Part shown: positions 6,078 through 13,149 of the stretch, piece by piece
How positions within the stretch are numbered: position 1 is the first letter of the stretch
Layout: every line of letters starts with the position of its first letter
Assembly (NCBI GenBank): GCA_002427615.1
Contig: DIFH01000025.1
Coordinates: 4,557 to 24,258 of the forward strand
Direction of reading: 5' to 3'
Length of the DNA stretch: 19,702 nt
Source: Paludibacter sp. UBA5753
GTDB taxonomy: Bacteria > Bacteroidota > Bacteroidia > Bacteroidales > Paludibacteraceae
Made by a program: the position numbers and the translations under genes
The notes under the pieces: model-generated
Told to the model about the DNA's origin: nothing
Seen by the model: only the letters and a program-made list of their open reading frames with translations
Databases searched by the model: none

Positions 6078-7523
6078 ATGATTTTAATCGATTTACTACA
6101 AAACATAATACTGAAAGGCACGATTGGCGACACCGGGATTTCAGTAACCGACATTCAGTTCGACTCACGTAAAATCGGACAAGGATCGGTATTCGTAGCT
6201 ACGCGCGGCACCGCTACCGATGGGCACGATTTTATTAGTATGGCCATAGAAAAAGGGGCAAAAGCTATTGTCTGTGAAGAGTATCCAACTGAAAAAATAG
6301 ACGGTATAACTTACATTCTGGTTGAAAACAGTTCGGATGCATTAGGAAAAATAGCTTCGGCCTGGTACGGTTTTCCTTCCGGAAAACTAATACTGGTAGG
6401 CGTTACAGGCACAAATGGTAAAACTACCATCGCTACTTTACTTTATCAGATGTTCCGGCAATTAGGTTATAAAACCGGTTTATTTTCAACCGTTTGCAAT
6501 TACGTGGACGATGTAGCCGTGGAAGCTACCCACACCACACCCGACTCACTGGCATTAAACGAATTGTTGGCCCGTATGGTTGAAGCAGGTTGTAAATACG
6601 CTTTTATGGAAGTAAGTTCGCATTCGGTGGAACAACGCAGAATTGCAGGGCTGGAATTCGATGGCGGTATTTTCACCAACATTACCCGTGACCACATTGA
6701 CTATCATCTGACTTTTGAAAATTACCTGAAAGCCAAAAAACGTTTTTTTGATGATTTGTCGCCTGAAGCTTTTGCGTTGACTAACGTTGATGACAAAAAT
6801 GGCCTGGTGATGCTTCAAAATACGAAAGCACAAAAATATACTTATTCACTTCGCAGCATGGCCGATTTTAAAACCAAAATTCTGGAACATGGATTTGACG
6901 GCATGTTACTTGATATGAACAATCGCGAAGTGAATGTTTCATTTGTCGGGAAATTCAACGCCAGTAACTTATCGGCTGTTTTCGGAGCCGCCGTTTTACT
7001 TGGTCAGGACGAGCTTGAGGTGTTACGAATTATCAGCTCCTTGCATTCGGTATCAGGTCGTTTCGAAACATTTCGGGCGCCATCGGGTTATACTGCGATC
7101 GTGGATTACGCGCATACGCCTGATGCCTTGAACAACGTTATCGGCGCCATCAATCAAATTCTTCAGGGAAACGGCCGATTGATAACCGTCGTAGGTTGCG
7201 GCGGCAACCGCGACAAAGGCAAACGTCCCATGATGGCGCGCGAAGCGGTGGACGGGAGTTGGAAAGCCATTCTTACTTCTGACAATCCACGCTTTGAAGA
7301 ACCGCAGGACATCCTTAACGACATGCTTGCCGGACTTGATGTAACTCAAAAAAATAAAAGTCTGGCCATTGTCGACCGTCGCGAAGCCATTAAAACAGCC
7401 TGCGCCATTGCTCAGGCAGGCGATGTGGTTTTGATTGCCGGAAAGGGACATGAAGATTACCAGATAATTCAGGGTGTGAAATATCATTTTGACGACCGAG
7501 AAGAAGTACAGGCTTGTTTCTAA
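6078..7523 (+). CDS. murE: MurE, UDP-MurNAc-L-Ala-D-Glu:meso-DAP ligase
   Basis: MurE adds the third amino acid to the peptidoglycan stem peptide in the cytoplasm, using ATP. From ATG 6078 the protein has 481 aa. The open frame extends upstream inside ftsI, but that stretch is the out-of-frame tail of ftsI and lacks MurE character; starting at MILIDLL restores the family N-terminus. The ATP-binding motif TGTNGKT is at residues 110-116, the central domain has HTTPDS and EVSSHSVEQRR, and D402-N-P-R405 is the motif that selects meso-diaminopimelate rather than lysine. The C-terminus has VLIAGKGHEDYQ. The stop codon lies inside an 8-bp inverted repeat (7512-7529), and a long structured spacer separates it from mraY. 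Confidence 0.97.
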   Translation: MILIDLLQNIILKGTIGDTGISVTDIQFDSRKIGQGSVFVATRGTATDGHDFISMAIEKGAKAIVCEEYPTEKIDGITYILVENSSDALGKIASAWYGFPSGKLILVGVTGTNGKTTIATLLYQMFRQLGYKTGLFSTVCNYVDDVAVEATHTTPDSLALNELLARMVEAGCKYAFMEVSSHSVEQRRIAGLEFDGGIFTNITRDHIDYHLTFENYLKAKKRFFDDLSPEAFALTNVDDKNGLVMLQNTKAQKYTYSLRSMADFKTKILEHGFDGMLLDMNNREVNVSFVGKFNASNLSAVFGAAVLLGQDELEVLRIISSLHSVSGRFETFRAPSGYTAIVDYAHTPDALNNVIGAINQILQGNGRLITVVGCGGNRDKGKRPMMAREAVDGSWKAILTSDNPRFEEPQDILNDMLAGLDVTQKNKSLAIVDRREAIKTACAIAQAGDVVLIAGKGHEDYQIIQGVKYHFDDREEVQACF

Positions 7524-7529
7524 ACAAGC
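7512..7529. repeat. 8-bp inverted repeat spanning the murE stop
   Basis: GCTTGTTT (7512-7519) and AAACAAGC (7522-7529) are exact complements around the stop codon of murE. No T-tract follows (GCTCTAAATCC), so it is not a standard terminator. It could stabilise the 3' end of an mRNA or be a remnant of the adjacent repeat element. Confidence 0.45.
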
Positions 7530-7540
7530 GCTCTAAATCC

Positions 7541-7696
7541 TATTTAGTGCTTGAAAGAAAACTCAGTGTTTGATAAGAAAACGTCAAGGTCAAGGCGCAC
7601 GAAACAGCAAAAACACGGAGTCCCGCCTTGGCGGGATGAGTAGTTTTTGATGTGAGTGCAACGCAGAGATTGGTGTTTTCTTGCAAACACTATTTA
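7541..7696 (+). repeat. nested inverted-repeat element, murE-mraY spacer
   Basis: Two imperfect tandem copies of an arm, AGTGCTTGAAAGAAAAC (7546-7562) and AGTGTTTGATAAGAAAAC (7565-7582), both complement the single right arm GTTTTCTTGCAAACACT (7675-7691). The second copy pairs at 16 positions with a small bulge; the first has two mismatches over 17. Inside lie further matching arms: CAAAAAC (7608-7614) with GTTTTTG (7643-7649), GCAC (7597-7600) with GTGC (7656-7659), and the central hairpin TCCCGC-CTTG-GCGGGA (7621-7636). No open frame is present. It may be a small non-autonomous repeat or an mRNA structure with two alternative outer stems. Confidence 0.6.
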
Positions 7697-7749
7697 CTTA
7701 AAAAAAAGATATACAATAGTAATAATATAAAAAACAGGAGCAGCGTAAA

Positions 7750-7780
7750 CCTAATTCCTACTTCGTGGGTTAGGGGGCTG
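7750..7780 (+). promoter_or_regulatory. mraY leader hairpin with SD-like G-run
   Basis: A two-part stem pairs CCTAA (7750-7754) with TTAGG (7770-7774) and, after a TT bulge, CCTAC (7757-7761) with GTGGG (7765-7769), including one T-G pair, around a TTC loop. The 3' part, TTCGTGGGTTAGGGGGCTG (7762-7780), ends 8 nt before the mraY ATG and matches 9202-9220 before murD at 16 of 19 bases. The G-run at 7773-7777 is at a plausible distance for a ribosome binding site and is partly inside the stem. Confidence 0.5.
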
Positions 7781-7788
7781 AAGAAAAC

Positions 7789-9054
7789 ATGCTCTACCAT
7801 TTATTCACCTACTTAGACAAAGCGTTCGACTTTCCGGGAGCGGGAATGTTTAATTACATTTCTTTCCGTGCAGGTTTGGCATTTATTTTGGCTTTGCTCC
7901 TATCCACCCTGTTTGGGCGTAGGATTATCGATTATTTGCAGAAAAAACAAATCGGGGAAACCATTCGCGATCTCGGACTCGAAGGACAGATGAGCAAAAA
8001 AGGTACTCCGACCATGGGCGGAGTGATTATAATCATTGCCATCCTTGTGCCAACTCTTTTATTAGCAGCTTTGAATAATATCTACACTATATTGATGCTG
8101 ATTACAACCGTTTGGCTCGGATTAATCGGATTTTTAGACGATTATATCAAAGTTTTCCTCAAAAACAAAGAAGGGTTAAGCGGTCGGTTTAAAATTGTGG
8201 GGCAAGTTGGGTTGGGACTGATTGTAGGATTAACCATGTATCTGAGTCCCGACATTGTAATACGGGAAAATAAAGAAATAAAAGGCGAAACAACGCGGGT
8301 TGAGGATGTACTTTATGCCAAACACGATGTCAAATCAACCAAAACTACTATTCCTTTCTTAAAAAACAACAATCTCGATTATGCCGATGCGTTTAAATGG
8401 GCAGGTGAAAAAGCACAGGAATATGGTTGGATTTTATTTGTTTTAGTTGTGATATTTATTGTCACGGCTGTATCGAATGGCGCCAATATGACCGATGGAT
8501 TAGATGGACTTGCAACAGGAAGCTCCGCGATTATGGGCGTTACGCTCGGGATACTTGCCTACGTGTCCGGTAACGTGAATTACGCCGGCTACCTGAACAT
8601 CATGTACATTCCTGGAACCGGCGAATTATTGATTTACGCAGGAGCATTTATTGGGGCAACTATCGGATTTCTCTGGTACAATGCATTTCCCGCACAGGTT
8701 TTTATGGGCGACACAGGCAGTCTGACTTTAGGTGGAATCATCGCCGTATTCTCCATTGCCATTCATAAAGAATTATTGATTCCCATTCTTTGCGGAATAT
8801 TCCTTGTTGAAAATGTCTCGGTGATGACACAGGTTGGATATTTTAAATATACGAAAAGGAGATATGGCGAAGGTAAACGTGTGTTTAAAATGGCGCCACT
8901 GCATCATCATTTTCAAAAACAGGGAAATGCGGGCGTTCAGGCTGTTTTCCAACGTCCGTTACAGGCGATGCCTGAATCGAAAATCGTTGTCCGTTTTTGG
9001 ATTGTAGGAATTATTTTGGCAGCAATAACAATTATAACGTTGAAGATAAGATAA
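7789..9054 (+). CDS. mraY: MraY, phospho-MurNAc-pentapeptide transferase
   Basis: MraY transfers phospho-MurNAc-pentapeptide from UDP to undecaprenyl phosphate in the inner membrane, making lipid I. The 421-aa protein has about ten transmembrane segments. Catalytic and Mg-binding motifs are present: D117-D118-Y after GFL, the block N233-M-T-D-G-L-D239 and the cytoplasmic H372-H-H-F375 (MAPLHHHFQKQG). KKGTPTMGG near residues 70-78 is the family entry motif. It is about 60 residues longer than E. coli MraY because of a hydrophilic insertion at about residues 157-212, between two membrane segments; such an insertion is usual in Bacteroidetes. The start follows a leader hairpin by 8 nt. The long spacer before it makes partial transcriptional separation from murE possible. 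Confidence 0.97.
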   Translation: MLYHLFTYLDKAFDFPGAGMFNYISFRAGLAFILALLLSTLFGRRIIDYLQKKQIGETIRDLGLEGQMSKKGTPTMGGVIIIIAILVPTLLLAALNNIYTILMLITTVWLGLIGFLDDYIKVFLKNKEGLSGRFKIVGQVGLGLIVGLTMYLSPDIVIRENKEIKGETTRVEDVLYAKHDVKSTKTTIPFLKNNNLDYADAFKWAGEKAQEYGWILFVLVVIFIVTAVSNGANMTDGLDGLATGSSAIMGVTLGILAYVSGNVNYAGYLNIMYIPGTGELLIYAGAFIGATIGFLWYNAFPAQVFMGDTGSLTLGGIIAVFSIAIHKELLIPILCGIFLVENVSVMTQVGYFKYTKRRYGEGKRVFKMAPLHHHFQKQGNAGVQAVFQRPLQAMPESKIVVRFWIVGIILAAITIITLKIR

Positions 9055-9070
9055 AAAGCTCCCGAAATTC

Positions 9071-9131
9071 CCTCTCGCCTCTCGCCTAAAGTCGAGACAA
9101 GTAAAGTCGAGACAGGTAAAGTCGAGACGTG
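9071..9131 (+). repeat. tandem repeats in mraY-murD spacer (2 x 7 bp, 3 x 15 bp)
   Basis: CCTCTCG occurs twice in tandem (9071-9077, 9078-9084). It is followed by three tandem 15-bp units: TAAAGTCGAGACAAG (9087-9101), TAAAGTCGAGACAGG (9102-9116) and TAAAGTCGAGACGTG (9117-9131). The first 12 bases are identical in all three. The units lie 16 nt after the mraY stop. It looks like a variable-number tandem repeat; no known binding motif recognised. Confidence 0.85.
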
Positions 9132-9194
9132 GCAAGGGGGACTTTAAGAGCCTGAGGAACAAAGAGAATTAAACTAAAAATCAAATTGCCTTTA

Positions 9195-9220
9195 AGCCTT
9201 TTTCGGGGGTTTGGAGGCTG
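9195..9220 (+). promoter_or_regulatory. murD leader motif with SD-like GGAGG
   Basis: AGCCT (9195-9199) can pair with AGGCT (9215-9219). TTCGGGGGTTTGGAGGCTG (9202-9220) repeats the mraY leader motif (7762-7780) with three differences and ends 10 nt before the murD ATG. GGAGG (9213-9217) is a good Shine-Dalgarno core, rare before genes in this window, and sits in or next to the small stem, so pairing could affect translation. Confidence 0.45.
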
Positions 9221-9230
9221 GTAGAGCATT

Positions 9231-10562
9231 ATGAGAATAGCCATTTTAGGAGGAGGAGAAAGCGGAGTCGGAGCAGCGGTTTTGGCTAAAAAGCAGGGGT
9301 TTGAGGTTTTTTTATCCGATTTATCGGAAATAAAACCTCAATACAAAACCATGTTGGATAAATATGAAATACAATGGGAAGAAAAGCAGCATACGGAGGA
9401 AAAAATTCTGAACGCAACCGAAGTTATTAAAAGCCCCGGAATTCCCGACAAAGCTCCTTTAATCAAAAAACTTCATGCACAGGGCACACCCGTAATTTCC
9501 GAAATCGAGTTTGCCGGTCGCTACACCAATGCCAAAATGATTTGCATTACAGGTAGCAACGGTAAAACAACCACAACTATGCTTGTGTATCATATCCTGA
9601 AAAATGCAGGATTGAATGTAGGATTGGCAGGAAATGTAGGAAACAGCCTGGCGTTGCAGGTTGCCACTGAAAAATTCGATTATTACGTGGTCGAGTTAAG
9701 CAGTTTCCAACTCGATGGTATGACCGGATTTAAAGCCGACATCGCTATTCTGCTGAATATCACGCCCGATCATTTGGACAGGTACGATTATAACTTTCAG
9801 AACTATGTTGATTCAAAATTCCGAATCACCCAAAATCAGACAGGCGAAGATGCTTTCATTTTCTGGGAAAACGACCCTGTTATCAAAGCGGAACTTGCCA
9901 AAAGAAACATACAATCAGCCATGTATCCTTTTGCTATTGAGCGTACTGAAAAAACCAAAGCATTTATCGAAAAAAACGAATTAATAATTAAAACCCTTAA
10001 AAACTTATTTACTATGCCGACAACTGAATTAGCCCTTCAAGGTTTACACAACACTTATAATTCGATGGCAGCAGGATTGGCAGCCTCCATCGTGGATGTA
10101 AAAAAGGATGCCATTCGTCAGTCTTTACAGGATTTTCAGGGTGTGGAACATCGGCTCGAATATGTGGCAACCGTACGTAATGTACGTTATATAAATGATT
10201 CGAAAGCCACCAATGTAAATTCGTGCTGGTATGCATTACAAAGTATGAAAACACCTACCGTGTTAATTTTGGGCGGAACCGACAAAGGAAATGATTATTC
10301 GGAAATAGAAGAACTGGTACGTGAAAAAGTAACGGGATTGATTTTTATGGGTCTGGATAATTCCGCTTTACATAAATTTTTCGATGGAAAAGTTGAAAAG
10401 ATAGTCGATGTACAATCGATGGAAGATGCTGTAAATGCAGCCTACAATATGGCTACTGCCGGTGATACGGTTTTATTGTCGCCCTGCTGTGCCAGTTTCG
10501 ATTTGTTTGAAAACTACGAAGACAGAGGCCGACAATTTAAGAATTGTGTGAGAAATCTGTAA
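9231..10562 (+). CDS. murD: MurD, UDP-MurNAc-L-Ala:D-Glu ligase
   Basis: MurD adds D-glutamate to UDP-MurNAc-L-alanine in the cytoplasm, with ATP. The 443-aa protein has the Rossmann N-terminus MRIAILGGGESGVGAAVLAKK, the P-loop TGSNGKT at residues 107-113, and the central ELSSFQLDGM and NITPDHLDRY blocks. The C-terminal domain has VRYINDSKATNVNS, LILGGTDKGNDY and LLSPCCASFDLFENYEDRG, all typical of MurD and distinct from MurC, MurE and MurF. Length matches the family. The ATG at 9231 directly follows the leader motif. ftsW starts 48 nt after its stop. Confidence 0.98.
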   Translation: MRIAILGGGESGVGAAVLAKKQGFEVFLSDLSEIKPQYKTMLDKYEIQWEEKQHTEEKILNATEVIKSPGIPDKAPLIKKLHAQGTPVISEIEFAGRYTNAKMICITGSNGKTTTTMLVYHILKNAGLNVGLAGNVGNSLALQVATEKFDYYVVELSSFQLDGMTGFKADIAILLNITPDHLDRYDYNFQNYVDSKFRITQNQTGEDAFIFWENDPVIKAELAKRNIQSAMYPFAIERTEKTKAFIEKNELIIKTLKNLFTMPTTELALQGLHNTYNSMAAGLAASIVDVKKDAIRQSLQDFQGVEHRLEYVATVRNVRYINDSKATNVNSCWYALQSMKTPTVLILGGTDKGNDYSEIEELVREKVTGLIFMGLDNSALHKFFDGKVEKIVDVQSMEDAVNAAYNMATAGDTVLLSPCCASFDLFENYEDRGRQFKNCVRNL

Positions 10563-10574
10563 TGTTTCGGGTTC

Positions 10575-10591
10575 CGCGATTTTTAATCGCG
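10575..10591. repeat. 7-bp hairpin in murD-ftsW spacer
   Basis: CGCGATT (10575-10581) and AATCGCG (10585-10591) pair perfectly around a TTT loop, 12 nt after the murD stop and 19 nt before the ftsW ATG. The following bases (AATAATTAAATTG) are AT-rich but not a T-tract. Probably a small dispersed dyad or a leader hairpin rather than a terminator, since the operon continues. Confidence 0.55.
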
Positions 10592-10610
10592 AATAATTAA
10601 ATTGAAAAAA

Positions 10611-11846
10611 ATGGATTCACTACTGAAAAAATACCTGAGAGGCGATGCCACTTTGTGGATCGTGTTCATCATGCTTTGTGTGGTTTCGATTATCGAAATG
10701 TACAGCGCATCGAGCACGTTGGCTTACAAAGCTGCCAACCACACGGCGCCCATGTTGCGTCACGTGGGATTTTTGGCGGGTGGAGCGCTTATAGCCATTG
10801 GCGTACATTTAATTCCATACCGTTATATAAGGCTAATAGCCTATCTTGGATTAATCCTTTCGGTAATTATGCTTATTATGGTGTTATTTAAGGGTCAAAG
10901 CGAAAATGATGCTACCCGTTGGTTGGTGATTGGCGGAGTTCAGTTCCAGCCATCAGAACTGGCAAAACTTTCCGTAATCATTGTGGCGGCCGATTTTATA
11001 TCAAGAATTAAGGAACCCAGTAAAGATGAAAAACGATATTTCTGGAGTACATTAATATTATTGGGAATAATATGCCCGCTGATTTTACTGGAAAATTTCT
11101 CTACCGCAGTTCTTCTGTTCGGAGTAGTTTTTATCATGATGTTTATCGGCAGGGTTTCTTTAAAAAGGCTGGGAGCTCTTGCAGGCAGTCTTGTTTTAGT
11201 TTTAATATTGAGTTATGGAGCGGTTAAAGCTATCCCACAAGATAAAATGCCGGCCGCATTCGACAGAGCATACACCTGGATAGCGCGTATCGACCGGTTT
11301 ATATCGGATAAAGATGATGATAAAAATAAATATGTAATCACCGACGAAAACCGGCAGGTTCAACACGGGCGCATAGCCATTGCACGCGGTGGAGTCTTTG
11401 GCGTCATGCCTGGGAACAGCGTTGAACGTGATTATCTTCCCCAGGCATACTCCGATTTTATTTATGCAATTATTGTTGAAGAATTAGGATTGGTCGGAGG
11501 TATTTTTGTTATTTTGCTTTACCTGATTCTACTATTCAGGGCTGGACGGATTGCAACAGAAAGCCCGACCGTATTTCCGGCTGTTCTTGTAATTGGGCTA
11601 TCTTTAATGATTGTTACACAAGCTTTTGTAAGCATGTCGGTTGCCACAAGCCTCGGACCCGTTACCGGACAGCCATTGCCGTTAATCAGTCGTGGTGGTA
11701 CATCGATATTGATTACCTGTATATATTTCGGAATTATTTTCGGAATTACCCGGCAAATAAAAGAGGATGGTCAACCCGTTGACGAAAATATGGACGAAAA
11801 ACCTGAGGACAATATCCCTGTTGTTAATTTGGAGGAACTTGGATAA
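10611..11846 (+). CDS. ftsW: FtsW, SEDS-family septal peptidoglycan glycosyltransferase
   Basis: FtsW polymerises lipid II into septal glycan strands at the inner membrane, paired with FtsI. From ATG 10611 (MDSLLKKYL) it has 411 aa; an in-frame TTG at 10602 is possible but less likely. About ten hydrophobic segments are visible. Family blocks include WLVIGGVQFQPSELAKLS, the external-loop stretch RIAIARGGVFGVMPGNS followed by LPQAYSDFIYAIIVEELG, and TGQPLPLISRGGTS (ending about residue 365). The Arg at 361 replaces the Tyr common in proteobacterial ISYGGSS. The C-terminus is a short acidic cytoplasmic tail. Its place between murD and murG is the standard dcw order. Confidence 0.96.
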   Translation: MDSLLKKYLRGDATLWIVFIMLCVVSIIEMYSASSTLAYKAANHTAPMLRHVGFLAGGALIAIGVHLIPYRYIRLIAYLGLILSVIMLIMVLFKGQSENDATRWLVIGGVQFQPSELAKLSVIIVAADFISRIKEPSKDEKRYFWSTLILLGIICPLILLENFSTAVLLFGVVFIMMFIGRVSLKRLGALAGSLVLVLILSYGAVKAIPQDKMPAAFDRAYTWIARIDRFISDKDDDKNKYVITDENRQVQHGRIAIARGGVFGVMPGNSVERDYLPQAYSDFIYAIIVEELGLVGGIFVILLYLILLFRAGRIATESPTVFPAVLVIGLSLMIVTQAFVSMSVATSLGPVTGQPLPLISRGGTSILITCIYFGIIFGITRQIKEDGQPVDENMDEKPEDNIPVVNLEELG

Positions 11847-11942
11847 TTAAGCTATTAGTTAAATTACGTTGATTAATTTTCGAATGAAACTTTATGGTTG
11901 ATTTCTGAGGTGAAAATTATCAATTCAAAAAAACGAGAAATT

Positions 11943-13052
11943 ATGAAACACAAATTTATAGTCAGCGGGGGTGGAACAGGGGGACATATTTTTCCGGCCA
12001 TCAGCATTGCCAATGCGCTGAAAAAGCGTTTCCCTGATGCAGAGATTCTGTTTGTCGGGGCTATCGGACGCATGGAAATGGAACGCGTGCCTGCGGCAGG
12101 TTATCCTATCGAAGGCTTACCGGTCAGTGGATTTGACCGTAAAAATTTACTTCGCAATGTAAAAGTGCTTCTGAATCTTTTTCGAAGCATGCGTGGAGCC
12201 CGTAAAATAATCAGGGATTTCCGTCCTGACGTGGTGATTGGTGTCGGCGGCTATGCCAGCGCTCCCGTACTTCGTGCAGCTTCGGCTTTCGGGGTACCCA
12301 CACTTATTCAGGAACAAAATTCGTATGCGGGTGTAACCAATAAGTTATTGGCAAAAAAAGCGGCAAAAATTTGTGTGGCTTACGACCGTATGGAAAAGTT
12401 TTTCCCAAAAGAAAAAATTGTGAAAACGGGAAACCCTGTGCGTCAGGATTTATTCAAAACGCTGCCAAAAGCAAAAGAAGCCTATCAGTTTTTCGGCTTC
12501 GACCCTAACAAAAAAACATTGCTTGTTGTAGGCGGAAGCCTTGGAGCGCGAACAATAAACCAAAGCGTAACAGCCTTTCTCGAAACGCTTGCAAAATCAG
12601 GCATTCAGGTAATTTGGCAGACAGGTAAATTTTATTTCGAGGAGGCGCTAAAGGCAGCAGAACCTTTCAAATCGCCGGCATTACTGGTAACCGACTTCGT
12701 TTCGCGAATGGATTACGCCTATGCTATTGCCGATTTAGTGATTTCACGCGCAGGAGCAAGTTCAATTTCAGAACTTTGCCTCTTGTCGAAACCTGTAATT
12801 TTAGTGCCTTCGCCCAATGTTGCCGAAGATCATCAAACGCAGAATGCCCTGGCATTGGTACGCAATGCGGCAGCTGTTATGATTAAAGATTTTGAAGCCA
12901 AAGAAATGTTAATACCCAAAGCGATAGAGTTGATAAAAAATGACATTGAATTGAATAATTTAAGCGAAAACATATTGAAACTGGCTGAAAAAGATTCGGC
13001 TGAAAGAATCGCAGATGAAGTGGTGAAGTTGATTAATCCGAAAAACCTTTAG
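11943..13052 (+). CDS. murG: MurG, lipid II synthase (GlcNAc transferase)
   Basis: MurG transfers GlcNAc from UDP-GlcNAc to lipid I on the cytoplasmic face of the membrane, making lipid II. From ATG 11943 the protein has 369 aa and begins KHKFIVSGGGTGGHIFPA, with the family GGTGGH at residues 10-15. The frame is open 45 nt further upstream, but those residues are not MurG-like. Other conserved blocks are GVGGYASAPVLRAA, LIQEQNSYAGVTNK, VVGGSLGARTINQ, and the UDP-GlcNAc site VISRAGASSISELCLLSKP followed by AEDHQTQNA. The 96-nt spacer from ftsW shows no strong element. Confidence 0.98.
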   Translation: MKHKFIVSGGGTGGHIFPAISIANALKKRFPDAEILFVGAIGRMEMERVPAAGYPIEGLPVSGFDRKNLLRNVKVLLNLFRSMRGARKIIRDFRPDVVIGVGGYASAPVLRAASAFGVPTLIQEQNSYAGVTNKLLAKKAAKICVAYDRMEKFFPKEKIVKTGNPVRQDLFKTLPKAKEAYQFFGFDPNKKTLLVVGGSLGARTINQSVTAFLETLAKSGIQVIWQTGKFYFEEALKAAEPFKSPALLVTDFVSRMDYAYAIADLVISRAGASSISELCLLSKPVILVPSPNVAEDHQTQNALALVRNAAAVMIKDFEAKEMLIPKAIELIKNDIELNNLSENILKLAEKDSAERIADEVVKLINPKNL

Positions 13053-13084
13053 CCGTTTGAGGAACGAAATATTAAAAAAGTTTG

Positions 13085-13106
13085 TCTCGCCGGAGGCAAG
13101 ATGAGA
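13085..13106. repeat. imperfect dyad in murG-murC spacer
   Basis: GCC-GGA-GGC (13089-13097) forms a tiny stem, extended by TCTC (13085-13088) with GAGA (13103-13106) across an AAGAT bulge. It looks like a degenerate copy of a longer palindrome. It lies in the 97-nt spacer between murG and murC. Confidence 0.3.
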
Positions 13107-13149
13107 GTTTAGAAGTTTGAAAAATCTACATGTTTGAATAAATTTTAAT

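Noticed and set aside
7789..7798. ATGCTCTACC at the mraY start is the exact reverse complement of GGTAGAGCAT at 9220-9229 just before murD
   Set aside because: An exact 10-mer pair is expected many times by chance in 20 kb, and one copy is coding. Position at two gene starts is curious but not enough.
9087..9131. Possible CRISPR array
   Set aside because: The units are directly adjacent with no spacers, and there are only three of 15 bp.
8959..9162. Minus-strand open frame with repeated LDFTC residues
   Set aside because: The repetition only reflects the 15-bp tandem repeat read in a frame of three; it overlaps the end of mraY and has no protein-like features elsewhere.
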